Shown here in pieces: positions 13,497-24,599 of a stretch of DNA of 64,000 nucleotides (position 1 is the stretch's first letter; each line of letters starts with the position of its first letter). The notes beneath the pieces were generated by a model. That model saw nothing but the letters and a program-made list of their open reading frames with translations, ran no database searches and was not told the DNA's origin. The position numbers and the translations under genes are program-made. Source of the DNA: Carettochelys insculpta (Eukaryota; Chordata; Testudines; Carettochelyidae); contig NC_134161.1 of the NCBI RefSeq assembly GCF_033958435.1, positions 1,674,001 to 1,738,000 of the forward strand, read 5' to 3'.

Positions 13497-13809
13497 CAGG
13501 CTGAACCTCTCTAATCTGGACCTGTCTCATCCAGCAACAGCCGTAATCTGGCATGATTTTAGTTAGCCGGATGACCCCTTATCATAGGTGTGGCCAAGTG
13601 TCCCGTGGTCCCATAAAGTTTGTTTACAGCCACCAGTCCTGGCTCTCGGTGTTCTGTGCTGTTTAGCTGTAATTTATCCCTGAAAGTCTTCTAAGAGCCC
13701 AATAGCGCTGGTAACATGCTAGACAATATTAACCTCCCGTGGTCTGGCAAATTCTCTTGTCTGGCACCAGGCAGGTCCCAAGGGTGCCCTGTGAGAGAGG
13801 TTCAGCCTG
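13497..13809. mobile_element. Tigger/mariner-like MITE with TA target-site duplication
   Basis: The two ends are near-perfect inverted repeats: CAGGCTGAACCTCTCT at 13497 against AGAGAGGTTCAGCCTG ending at 13809. Both are flanked by TA, the duplication left by Tc1/mariner/pogo-type transposases. The 313-bp interior has no coding frame and contains TIR-like internal phrases (aatctgg... near 13515 and gtggtctggcaaattctctt near 13740). This is a non-autonomous element. Confidence 0.85.
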
Positions 13810-13811
13810 TA

Positions 13812-15490
13812 ACCGAATAGTTCTCTGATTGCAGAAAGTTTCATCTCTGATGGGTGACTTTGTTCCTTTTTTAAACAATTGTTAAACTTGACCTCATTAT
13901 GTTACTACCATGGCAGCAGTGTAGAATTAGCATACTAGACCTTTACTCATTTAGCAGTTTTAATTCAATATGTTCTTCTGTCTGTTACTCTCTGAATAAG
14001 CCAGGGCACAGAGAATGAATTAGTTGGGTCTGATTTAAGATATAATTTTTTTTTTTTTTTAAAGCGACCCCGTGACTCGATCACTTTTTCCTACTCTGGT
14101 AATTTCCGATCACTCGTCAGCAATGTAGCACCCATTGACAAAATCTCTATCTCACAGTGCAGCTAGAAGTAATAGCTCAAATTGTGCCATTTACAGATGT
14201 GTTTGGGGATATGCAAGATAAAGACAGAGGCCAAGACACAGCTTTGGCATCTCTGTTATCTTTATTTACAAAAGCACCTTGAGGTCTCATCCAAGAGCAT
14301 CGCCTTATTGTTTGTACAGCACTTAATGCTAAATAAAAGAGCCGCTGTCCTGATGAACTTGCCTGCAAATGCTGCACTCATTAGTGAAAATGCACTGGAG
14401 CAGTCTAAACATGGCTTCCAAAATTTAACTTCCCCCTCCAAATCAGTTACCCAGACCCCAGTCTCCCTCCAAAAATTGCATTTTACCATTCTCTTAGTAG
14501 TCATAACGAATGCTTTGCTTCTAGATAGCCCCCTTCGTTCAAAGAGCTCAGTGTTTTTTCAAACCGGAATTAAGGACTTGCATCCTCTCCCAGCCCTGCA
14601 AAGTTGGTCATTATCATAATCACAGTTTTACTGCTGGGAGGGGAGGGGAGGTGCTGGAGGGAGAATGACTTCACAAAACAGGGTTGTGGCACTGGGTCAC
14701 AAGGGGCCAGGAATACAAATTAGAAATCTTGATTCCCAATTTGCCAGCTCAGGGAATTCACGCCTTCTCTCCCTGCCTGTGCTGGACACCATGCAGTCTG
14801 CTAGTTTTTCCTGGAGTGCTGCTCTGGTAAGAAATTGAAGGTTCCAAGCCCCAAAAGCTGGCACTGCAGGACAGATGAATGTGGTATTTGAACTGTAATG
14901 TTTTAGTGAAATTTCACAGGGGCAGGATGACTACAGATATCCTCAGGTTTCACCAATGACTGTGCAAATATTGGCTCTGGAGCCTCTAATCCCCGGCAAG
15001 CTGGGCTCATTTCGTTAAACTGGTTTGCTCTCTGGCCAGAGACAGAGTAGTTCTGATAATTCTATTAGTGAACTTTATCCCAGCACAGCCTTGCCAGGCC
15101 GTGGTGAGTCAGGGTTAGCAGAGTCTATGCTGGGCAAAAAACGCCCCCCCCCGAAATGATCATTCAGAAGCATGAAGCGGCAGGGATGGAGTTTGTTCCC
15201 AGTGCGATGCTGGAGCTAAAAGGGTGACGTGTTCCCTGGCTCTATGGACAGCGTGTAGTAGCAGAGAGAGGCTGTGTACGGCATTGGTAGGATTGATACC
15301 GGAGTCCTGCTTCGACAGCTGGTGTGAACATGTTTCAAAGACGTGCTGAAAAATGGGCCAGGGTGCAGGCAGGCGGCTCACCACATGAGAAAATGGCTGG
15401 CTGTTCAGCTGATCAAAAAGAAGATTGAGAAATGACTTGTTGCTGTGCCAGACAACTTGGTGGAGAGAGAAAACCGGGCACTGCGCTTGG
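13812..15490. other. Unannotated intergenic stretch
   Basis: Holds a T-run at about 14047-14060 and AT-richer sequence. A MIR/L2-like tail phrase may be present near 14600. No gene recognised. Confidence 0.4.
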
Positions 15491-15499
15491 TCAGTCTCG

Positions 15500-15712
15500 T
15501 GGAAAAAAGCTGAACAAGAACAAGTGCCTGGAAGCTGAAGCCAGACAAATAGAAATGAGACACGCACACACACTCTCTCCCTCTCTCTCTCTCTTCTCCA
15601 CCAGGTCTGGAAAATGCAAAGTGATGCTTTGGCTAAACAAAATGGGTTTGTTAGCTGGGGGACGGGGGCATGCAGGAGGCCAGACTAGCTGACCTAATGG
15701 TCCCTTCTGGTC
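15500..15712 (+). mobile_element. Truncated CR1 LINE 3' end containing a CT microsatellite
   Basis: The phrase 'gtgcctggaagctgaagcca' near 15524 and the terminal phrase 'gacctaatggtcccttctgg' near 15691 are characteristic of CR1 3' ends. A CT/CA simple repeat (about 15561-15600) has expanded inside it. Confidence 0.7.
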
Positions 15713-16269
15713 TCACACTGCTCGTACGGGGTGGGGCCTCAGGACTATGTTAACAGGGATGTGCCAGAGGTCAAGTGTGCCAGCGTCTGTAGAGGGCGAG
15801 GACAGAGAGGGCTGCAGGTGTGAAGTGTACTGGCGTGCTGCTGTGCCTGCATGCAGTGTTTCCTGCTGCTGCCCTTAGGACTCTCTCCTTAGGGCTCATT
15901 TCCCCAAAATAACCCTTTTGTTTTAAGATTAGAAAACCTAGAAGTGAGTAGATCTGAGGCCCCTCTAGGACTCTGCTAAAAACAGGCAGCTAGAAGACAA
16001 AGAATCAGAGGCAGCTGCTGTATTCCATGATGATTTATTTCTTGGCTTCTTGTTTTGCTGACCTATTCTCATGGGTACCGGTCTGCTTGCCTCTGGACTG
16101 GTGTTAGTAACAGGTGAGGCAAGCAGGGGAATCAGCTGATGGGTATGCCCTTCTGCGTCTTGCTGCCATCTGCAAGGTGGGATAATGGCCACCGAGAAAT
16201 CAGAGAAAAAAATCTGTGCCACGGTCCAACTTTTCCCATTTCTTTTGGCAACTTTTTGCCTCCGAGTCA

Positions 16270-16400
16270 CCATGTCAACATGAGAACGGCCACGCTGGGT
16301 CAAACCAAAGGTCTGTCTAGACAAATAGCCTGCCTATGACAGGGGCCAATGTCCGGGACCCAAGACGGAACGAAGAGAACAGGGAATTGGCAAAGGCACA
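16270..16400 (-). mobile_element. CR1 LINE 3'-tail fragment, reverse orientation
   Basis: The phrase 'gaacggccacgctgggtcaa' at 16282 and the following 'gacaggggccaatgtccggg' match the start of the antisense CR1 tail seen again, better preserved, at 18.16 kb. Only the last ~130 bases of the family are present. Confidence 0.75.
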
Positions 16401-16665
16401 TTCTGAAGCTCTTCCTTTCAGCTCTCCTTTACGGCATCTAAAACAGAAAAGCACCACAGGCTGGGCTGAAACTTGCCCTCCCTGAAGTTACCTGCAGACT
16501 CCCATTGGTTGGAATGGAGCCAGAAGTTCCAGCCAAACCCACCTCTGGAGTCAACTGGCATAGCTCCTTTGGCTTCAACAGAGCTATGCGGATTTACACT
16601 AGCAAGATCTGACCCAAAATGCAGGGGCAAACAAGTATCCCATATGCAAATCTTTGGACAAACAA

Positions 16666-18116
16666 GCTGTGTCTGCACAATGGAGTTCTGTCCACAGCAG
16701 AGGCTTCTGTTGACAAAATAGCATAGACGCTCTTCTGTCAACAGAGGAGTCCTCCATGGCGGTGGCCACCTGGAGCTGGGAGACACTCTGTTCACCGCAA
16801 ACAGAGCTCTATGCTCTGCTCCTCCAGCCAGCCTTAAAAGTACAGAAGCCCTGGAAACCCCAAACCCACAGCGGGCAGAGATCCCATGACTGGGGCTGCT
16901 AGGGGTCCCACTCATCTGTGGGGTCATGGCCCACCACCCACTGCCTAGAGTGAGGCCTGCCACCCCCTGTTCCAAGCCCCTACCACACGGTACAGAGTTC
17001 AGTATCACTGCACTTTGTAAATAGTTCTTTTTTTTGAACACACGTTCATCTGTTAAAGGTCAAGGCTTATTTGTTCACAACCCCTGTGCCTCTAGTTACT
17101 GGGGAGGGGCCATGGGGGGTGGGTGGGCAAAGGGAAGGGCCAAGATGGGGCTGGGGAGGGGCAGCAAGCCTGAAACTCCCCCAGGGGTGGGAGGGTTACT
17201 GTGGTCCCTGGGAGACCTGCAGGCCTGAGGTGACGGCACTCCTCACCCAGGTCTCTGGGAGACCCAGGCCTGCAGCCCGGGAGGGCCTCACCTGCATGAT
17301 GATGGCACTGATGGTGGACTTCCCTATGCTGAATTGGTTTCCGATAGATTGGTAGCTGTTGGGGGTATCCAGCTTCCAGAGGGCGATGGCAGCCCTCTTT
17401 TCCGGGGGGATGGCGAACTTGAGGTGGGTGTCCTCCCTGTGGAGGATGAGGTGAGCCAGGTGCATAGCTCCAGAAATGTGGCCTTCTGCATGTGGAAATT
17501 CTGGAGCCAGTGCTGGTCGTCCCACTTGCCCATCGCGAGCCAGTCCCACCAGTCTGAGCTGGTGGTGTAATGCCAGACACGCCTGCTGGTAGGGGCATGG
17601 GTGCCATCGCAACAAGGCAGCAGTGACGATGGCTTCCTCCTCACGGGAGAGGTCAGGCTTGTCCCTCCTCCGGAGGAGGAAAAGGATGGCAGGGATGACA
17701 TACAGCAGCCATGGGTGTGGCCAGCACAAGCCTTGGGGCTGCTCTGCTGGCATAGCTAACTGGAAAGGCCAGCATCTCTCTCAGGAAGTCTATGAGCCCT
17801 GCACTAGCTTTGCTATCCCTTCAAGAGGTATGCAAGCCTCCACATGGGTGGGGAACGTGGCCCTGGGGGAGGCCCTTTAAGGGTGGCCTGGGCCGTTACT
17901 CCAGTAAGGGCTTGGTGTCCATGCAACCCTGACTTCCGGGTTGTTGGAGCATGCTCTGACGACAGAGCAGTCAGGGTGTGCGGATGGTCTCTGTTGACAG
18001 AGGGTGTTGACAGGGGAGCCCCTAGTAGGTGTGGACATGTTCTGTAGACAGAGGATCTGTCGGGACATATCTGTCGATGGTGACTTCTGCCAACAGAACT
18101 CTAGTACAGACCCAGG
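16666..18116 (-). mobile_element. PIF/Harbinger-type DNA transposon, internally decayed
   Basis: Ends are imperfect inverted repeats: GCTGTGTCTGCACAATGGAG from 16666 against the reverse complement of the right end, CCTGGGTCTGTACTAGAG, both followed by GTTCTGT and CAGAAG/CAGCAG phrases. Sub-terminal copies of 'ctgttgacag/ctgtcaacag' recur at both sides (16710-16745 and 17995-18060). The interior, on the minus strand, carries the N-terminal half of a HARBI1-like transposase. The element is about 1.45 kb, too short for the full two-gene set. The 3-bp target duplication could not be fixed. Confidence 0.75.
17196..17753 (-). pseudogene. HARBI1-like transposase, N-terminal half only
   Basis: The open frame of about 185 codons contains the Harbinger transposase N-terminal pattern. 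There is an acidic EEEAIVTAALL-like stretch, then a phrase equivalent to 'NF.M...TF..LC..L' at about residues 85-100. Next comes the helix-turn-helix-like block with IPPEKRAAIALWKL, YQSIGNQFSIGKSTISAI and an MQV end, near residues 120-160. The DDE catalytic half, which in the family begins with a D-G-T-H motif, is absent. A family transposase is about 350 residues, so this copy is truncated and cannot be active. It sits inside the inverted repeats of the element at 16666-18116. Confidence 0.8.
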
Positions 18117-18159
18117 TACAGTGAGCAGTAAAGATCTCTGCAGCAGTAACTAAGTGTTA

Positions 18160-18830
18160 CCTAAGAATGGCCAGACTGGGTCAGACCACAGGTCCATCCA
18201 TGCCTGTGTCCTGCCTGCTGACAGTGGCCAATGCCAGGTGCCCCAAAGGGAGTGAACCAAACAGCCAACGATCAAGCAATCTCTCTCCTGCCACCCATCT
18301 CCAGCTTCTGACAAACAGAGGCTCGGGACACCATTCCTTACCCATCCTGGCTAATAGCCATCAATGGACCTAACCTCCAGGAATTTATCTAGTGCTTTTT
18401 AAAACCTGGTTATAGTCTTAACCTTCACAGCCTCCTTTGGCAAGGAGTTCCACAGGTTGCCTGCGCGCTGCGCGAAGAATTTCCTTTTATTTATATTTAA
18501 ACCTGCTGCCCACTAATGTCATTTGGTGTCCTCTAGTTCTCATATTATGGGAACAAGTAAATCATTTTTCCTTGTTCACTTTCTCCACACCACTCGTCTG
18601 GAGTCTCTTCTAAGCTGAAAGAGTCCGACTCTCTTTAATCTCTCCTCATGTGGGACCCGTTCCAAACCCTGACTCATTTTAGTTGCCCTTTTTTTAACCT
18701 TTTCGAATGCCAATAGATCTTTTGTGAGATGAGGTGACCACAACTGTATGCAGTATTCAAGATGTGGGCGCACTGTGGTTTTATACATGGGCAGTAAGAT
18801 ATTCTCCGTCTTATTCTCTCTCTTTTTTAA
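18160..18830 (-). mobile_element. CR1 LINE 3' fragment, reverse orientation
   Basis: On the minus strand a frame (18576-18788) encodes the CR1 RT C-terminus, with TTVRPHLEYCIQLWSPH and an ERVPHEERLKRVGLFQL phrase. The 3' untranslated part follows towards 18160, ending with the antisense phrase 'aatggccagactgggtcaga'. It is well preserved compared with the other minus-strand copies. The 5' end is truncated as usual for LINE insertions. Confidence 0.92.
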
Positions 18831-20216
18831 TGATTCCTAACATCCTGTTTGCCTTTTTGACGGCAGCCCACATGTTGAGAGCATATAGATTATTGCTTTC
18901 TTTTGAAATGGTGCGAGCAGCTTTCCTTCTGCAGAAGTGTCATAAGACTCTGTAGAATAAATTTAAGATGTAATCTGAAGTTGAGCTGGGCTAATATGGG
19001 AAAAATTGGTGATGTGAATTCTTTGTTCTGTTGTTCCTAATTTTACAAATAAAATACTTAAAATGGGAAAGAATGACACATCCCTAACACCACTGAAATT
19101 CCAATTTGCCTGCCAATGTGCCAGAACGCCAAGGTTTCAGTAATGGTGAGTTACAGGAATCTCTACACTGGGTCCCATCTGCTTCTCTACAGACCTGGCA
19201 AACCTCAATGTTACCCTGGGCTGATGATTGTTATGCCCGTATATTTTATTGGCCAGTACAGATAACGACATAACTGAATTGGCTAGGCTGCAGAAGCCCC
19301 AATCTGATCCCATTCCCTGTTTACAGGGTCCTGGAGCAGACGGAGTGTAACTGATTAACGTGTCATGTCATCCCTACCTGTAAAAAAGATAGGGCATTTT
19401 CTGGTCATGCAGGTGGGCCCTTTATTTCTCTGCTGTTCTGAGAAATTGTCTTGGTTTCCTTTTTTTGTTTTACAATTGCTTTCATTAAAGGGCAGCACGT
19501 TGAAAAGGTACTGCAACCCCTGCCACGATTTTCTGTTAATAAGGAGAGAGATCTCAGGAGCAGCACTGGGATCTGCGTGTGTGACCCCCATCCCCATGCT
19601 GTCTTTGGAGGGGAAGGCCGCCTCTGCACTACACTGCCATTTCCAAGGAGGTTATTTCAAAGCTCAACTTTGAAGTAATGAACTTGGAAAATGCACGTCC
19701 ACACACAGAAAACAGATTGACTTCACCATCCACGACTTTGAAAGAGCGGCCCGGCCGTTTGAAAGGAAGCATCTACACACCCACGGCCCCTCTTTTGAAA
19801 TCAGAGGCCAGGACATGCCGCGCCAGAGGTCGCATGGCTGACAAGCCCTTCTGGGGCCACAGGCAGCCGCTCCCTTAACGGCCCCCTCCCAAGCCGCACA
19901 CCCTGCATGTGCTCAAGGCTGCCAGGCTGTACCCAACACAGCACACGCTCAGCACAGAGCCAAGCCACTGCGGAGACCCTTAGGGATCCTCAGCAGCTCC
20001 CCGAGAGGGATTCCCTCCAGGCTGGGGCCAGCCTGCTGGCAATGCTGCTGGGGGCTGTCCTCCAGCAGCAGTGCAGGGACAGCCACATAGGTCCCTCTTG
20101 TAGGCCGCCTGCCAGGGGCAGTAGCTGTGCCCCACCCCAGCAATCTGGCAATGCTGGGGCTTTCCCATCAGAACAGACTAGTGGGATTGCCTCGTGCTGG
20201 GCGACTGGGACAGTGA

Positions 20217-21393
20217 TTGCACAACTTCAGGATGACCAGGGAGACATTTGAGGAGCTCTGCCACTGGCTCACCCCAGCCCTCCAGCATCAGGACACCAGG
20301 ATGCGGCCAGCAGTCCCCCTGCACAAGAGGGTAGCCACTGCCCTCTGGACGCCGACAACCCTGGACAGCCACTGCTCTGTCAGACATAATTTCAGGGTGG
20401 GCAAGGCCACCGTCGGGGCAGTCCTGATCAAGGTACGCTAGGCCAGGGCCATGCAACCACTGGGGGGAGGCACCCAGCAAGGGGTGGCTCTGCAGGGGGC
20501 CAGGGAGTCGGGGTTCTGCATGGGGATGGACAGGAGAGCCCTGCACGGGGACGGGGGCCCTGCAGGAGGGTGGGGAGAGGGGCCTACCTGGGGACAGGTA
20601 CCACCCGGCCATGCACTCATGGACAAAGCTGTCTTGCAGCCCATGTAAGTTGTCTTGCACGCTGTTCTCCTCTCCTCTGCCGGGTGGTCACCCTCAGGGA
20701 CCTGGACGTTGCCCTCGCTGGCTTCGTGGACCTGGGCTTCCCCAACTATTACAGATGCTGGACAGCACGCACATCACCGTCCGCCCCCTGAAACGCAGCA
20801 CTGGCGCCTTTATAAACAGAAAGAGGTACCGCTCCATGGTCCTCCAGGCCGTTGTTGACACCCGGGGCTGGCTCATGGATGTGTGTGGGATGGGCGGGCA
20901 GGGCCCATGATGCCCAGGTGTTTTGGAACTTGTGGCTCTGCTGCAGAATGCAGGAGGGCACCTGCCTCCCCCCGTGGGAGCTCCCAATAGAAGACCTCAC
21001 CATGCCCCCTGCATCACGGCCAACGCCGCGTGCCTTCTGCATCCATGGCTCATGAGGCCCTATACAGGATGCACCGGTCTGTCCCAGGGTGTTTTTAACA
21101 CATGCCTGAACCATGCCAAGAACAGAGAGGGCGTTCAGGCAGCTGAAGGGGCAATTTAGATGCCTCTTCACGAGGCTGGAGGTTAGCCTCCCAACGTGCC
21201 TGTCGTGGTTGCAGCCTGCTGCGCTCTCCACAATATTGGGAAGAGCAAAGGGGTGCCCTTTGCCCAGGGCTGGGCCACCAAGCCCGCTGCCAGGTATGAG
21301 CAGCCACCTGCCACCCCATGCTGCCAGGCGCACAGAGACAGGGTGCGTGCCAGGGAGGCCCTTTGGGAAACCTTGGCCGGTGACATGCGGTGA
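20217..21393 (+). pseudogene. HARBI1-like DDE transposase relic
   Basis: The segments are co-linear with a Harbinger transposase but in changing frames. First (20217-20441) come NFRMTRETFEELCHWLTPAL and then VPLHKRVATALW with a VGKATVGAVLIKV helix-turn-helix block. Next is LDSTHITVRP near 20757-20790, the site of the first catalytic Asp. VLQAVVDTRGW near 20840-20870 is the site of the second Asp. AHDAQVF follows near 20909. Last is VVVAACCALHNIGKSKG near 21200-21250, the C-terminal 'CALHNI' signature. Segment 20441-20690 does not read as transposase and may be an intron or insertion. The usual DGTHI reads DSTHI. The frameshifts make activity implausible. Confidence 0.8.
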
Positions 21394-21597
21394 CCCTTCC
21401 CCAGCCAACTCCCGACCACACCCTCCCCCAGACTGCCACCTTTCCCGCCTCCCCCACCACACAATAAGGAAGCGGGAGTAGGGATAGAACTCAAATGTTA
21501 TCTTTACTGTTGTAAATAAAATGTTCATGTTTGCAAACCTCTAAACAAAACAAGTGCCTGCAACTATGTTCAAGGGAGGAACTATATTCAAGAGGGA

Positions 21598-22994
21598 TCA
21601 GGCAGGGGCATTGCGAGAGGGAACCAACTTGGAGGAGGAAGCCAGGGTGGGCGAGGACTCATTTTCCATTGGGGCGGAGGACAAGCAGCCGCAGCAGATG
21701 GGGGACCTCCTACCACGCTGGGTCCGGGGACCCATCAGGATGGGGTTGGAGGTGGGCGGCAGGAGCAGAGCCCCAAGGTCGGTTGCTGCCCCGGGAGCAG
21801 CGGTGGGCACTCTAGGGCGGGCTGACAAGGGAGCAGGAGGTTGGGCGAGGCAGGTGGCCGCAGCCTGGGTCAGGGTTTCCAGGCTGTCTGCCACCCATGC
21901 CCACACCTCCTGCTCCATCGCCAGCCAGTCGCAGAGCACTACGGTCATCTGCAGGATGGCCCGGTTGGCAGCCGCCTCCTCATCCCCGTTGGTGGCAGCG
22001 CCCAGCCCGTTGGTGACCCTGCAGGGACGTGGCCTCAGGTGCGGTGCCAGACTCCCGGTCCTCTGCAGCTGCAGGATGGTCCCGGATGTGGCTGGGGCGG
22101 CTCCTGGACAGTGGACCTGTGGAGACAGAACGGGACAGGGGAACAGCCTGTGAGTCCTGTGTCCTGACCCCGGGGGCTGGGGCTCCCGCTCTGAAGGCCC
22201 CACCCTGCCCAGCTGCTGTTGGATGTCCTGGGGGGCTCCTGGGATCCCAGGTGCAGAGGGGTTCCCACATGGTGAGGGTCAGGCCAGACTCAGTGCCTGC
22301 CCCTTCCTTGGGCGTGTGGACTGCGGGGCTGTGCAGAGGCAGGCAGAGAGTGTGATGTGGGCATGTGGCCCCCTGCTGACTGTGGCAGGAGGTGGGGTCC
22401 CCCTCCCCAGGCCCCAAGGGATCCCAGACATCTCATACCTACCTGCTGGTACCTCCATGAACTCAGGTGACACCTGGCAGGAGGTGTTTGCGCTCGATAA
22501 CCCGGAGCATATGGTGATGACGAGGGTCTCGTTGCTGGAACCCTCGTCCTCACTCCTGGCCTCAGTCCCCTGGTCCCCCGGCGGGTGCTGGTGGCACCTG
22601 TGGGTCCCATCTCCTCCTCTGTGGCCACCTCCAGCTCGGTGACCATTGTGGGGACAGCAGTGTCCAGCAGGTACTCCAGGGGTTGCTCCTCCTTTGGCCC
22701 CAGGAGATGGCAGAGCTCCTCATAATAGGGGCACTGGATGGGCCATGCCCCTGACCGGCTGGTGGCCTCCTGAGCTTGGCAGTAGGCCTGCTGGAGCGCT
22801 TCAATTTGTGCCAACATGTTCGCTGCTCCTGGTGGGGTTCCCCCGGCTGGTGAGGCCCCTGGCCAGCCGCTTGAATGCATCTGTGTTCCGTCACCACACC
22901 CCGGTTTGGAGCAGGATCGCCTCCCCCCCTCCACAGCACGAGGAGGTCCTTTATTTCCTCCTCCATCCAGAAGGGGCCCCTTTTGTGCTGGCAC
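21598..22994 (-). pseudogene. Harbinger second gene, Myb/SANT-like DNA-binding protein relic
   Basis: On the minus strand the beginning (about 22966) reads MEEEIKDLLVLW, the first helix of the Myb/SANT-like (Myb_DNA-bind_4 type) domain carried by the accessory protein of Harbinger elements. The rest is spread over two frames. It includes a YYEELCHLLG phrase near 22720 and a glutamate-rich part near 22600-22640. A C-terminal part (22203-21598) contains a conserved-looking MTVVLCDWLAMEQEVWAWV helix. The middle (about 22200-22560) is broken. In the family this protein helps carry transposase to the nucleus and to the element ends. Confidence 0.65.
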
Positions 22995-23866
22995 TGGCTG
23001 GTCTGCTGAGACCCCTGGCTGGGCTCACCGGTGGGCTCCTGGCTGGCTGGGGGTGGCTGTCACTGTGGTATGGTTGGCAAGCAGTTGTGCTGCAGGGAGC
23101 TCGTGCTGCTCCTGCTTGTAACACGCTCTCAGCTTCCTGCCTGGGGCTGCTGGGTAACTACAGCTTTACGCGCGGCTGGCAGTGACCATAGAGCCCCATC
23201 TGGGCTGGCTGGAGTGTCTCCAGGTTCCTGCAGGCCACCACCATGGAGGACCTGCTACTTTGAAGTAACGGGATGCAGAGTGTCTACACGTGTCCTATTT
23301 TGAATTTACACTTCCCAGGATGGAATCAGGAATTGACGCTGGTCCCCCCTTACTTCAAGCACTATTTCAAAGGAATGTATAATGTCTGGAAATGCTGCGC
23401 ACTTAAGTTCAAAGTTAGCCCTAACTTGGAAATTTGAAGTTCATTGCTAGTGTAGACATGGCTGAGATGTGTCAAACGGGAGTGTGGTGCACCAGTGCTG
23501 TCTGGGGGCAGGGTGGGGGGAAAAAAGGCATTTGAAGGAAATGTGTAGTCATGCTCTCTTCTGTGTGGCTGTAATTGCTCTTCTGTTCATAAAGGCAAAC
23601 ATTGGCCTAAGGATGCAGCTTGCCAGTGTGAAACTTCAACATCTAGTGCTAGCGTCTGCCTTGGCGTACAGCCCATGCAACCCCCAGGGTCCAAAGGAAT
23701 GAATTCTCCTCTTAGTTACACTCTAAATCTGCACTCATTCCACTGGCCTCAGGGGGTTTACTCTGAATTTACAGCGAAGTTGCTGAACAAACTTTGTCCC
23801 AGAGGCTTGACATAGGCTGTAAGTCAGAGACTGCAGCCCCTGGCTTTTAATCGGGCATTGGTCTCT

Positions 23867-24169
23867 AGGGGTAGGTCTATACAGCAAAGTTCTTTTGAAA
23901 TAACTATGCTAGCATCTACAGGACCCAACCGCTATTTCGAAATAAATTCAGAATAGCAGCTGTCTTATTTCAAAATTGGTAAACCTCCTTTCACGGGGAC
24001 AGCACCTGTTATGAAATAGCTGCTTTGAAGTAGGCTCTCTTGTGGGCAGAGGCTGTATTTGTTAGTTAAGTGCTATTTCGAAGTGCATTTTGTGTGTAGC
24101 AGAGTTATTTCAGCATAGCTGGTCTGAAATAACCTATTCAGAGTAAGGCTGCTGGTTAGACATACCCTC
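23867..24169. mobile_element. MITE with inverted ends (Harbinger-type style)
   Basis: The left end AGGGGTAGGTCTATACAGC is an imperfect inverted match of the right end (reverse complement GAGGGTATGTCTAACCAGC). Sub-terminal phrases such as 'ttttgaaataa', 'atttcgaaat' and 'gctatttcgaagtgc' recur, typical of the AT-rich turtle MITEs related to Harbinger. It is 303 bp with no coding capacity. Confidence 0.75.
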
Positions 24170-24507
24170 ACCCAGGCTCTTGGAGAAATCACAGAAGGTA
24201 TGGAAAGAGATCTCTGCTTTTAGCTCAGATTTTATCAAAATCAGACAGCTCTGTGATTTCTCTCTCCCTTGGGAGGCTTGAGGCTGTTTGGGGCCTGAGC
24301 CTTCCCCCAGATCTTCCCCTCTGTGTTGCTGGTGCAGAAACCCAGAGCACAGCCTTAACGAGGGAGCAACCAGCCCTCAGCTTGTGTGCGTGAGACCCTA
24401 CGGCCAACTGGGACCAGTTTCCCAGACAGCAGCATTTTCCCACGGTTTGGACATCAAGCACTGGAAGGTTGGGAACCCCCAGAGCCCAGAATAAAATAAG
24501 TCATAAG

Positions 24508-24583
24508 CAGAGCCCTGCAAATCCGCGGCTATCCGCAGCTCATTTTTGCCAAAAGGCAAATTTTGTATCCACGCAGGGTTCTA
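24508..24583. mobile_element. Very short inverted-end MITE
   Basis: AGAGCCCTGC near 24510 is matched by the reverse complement AGAACCCTGC near 24580. The interior has 'aatccgcggctatccgcagc' and the small palindrome 'tttgccaaaaggcaaa'. The phrase 'gcaaatccgcgg' is common in turtle repeats of this kind. Confidence 0.5.
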
Positions 24584-24599
24584 ATCATAAGAATGACGC

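Larger units (their letters stand above)
19615..23463. mobile_element. PIF/Harbinger-type DNA transposon with two genes
   Basis: About 3.85 kb. The left end (AGGCCGCCTCTGCACTACAC from 19615) and the reverse complement of the right end (CAGCCATGTCTACACTAGC) are imperfect inverted repeats, with sub-terminal 'tgaacttggaaaa/tgaacttcaaattt' similarity. Inside are a HARBI1-like transposase relic on + (20217-21393) and a Myb/SANT-like relic on - (21598-22994). They converge, which is the two-gene arrangement expected of Harbinger elements. Both genes carry frameshifts. Exact ends and target duplication are uncertain. Confidence 0.7.
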
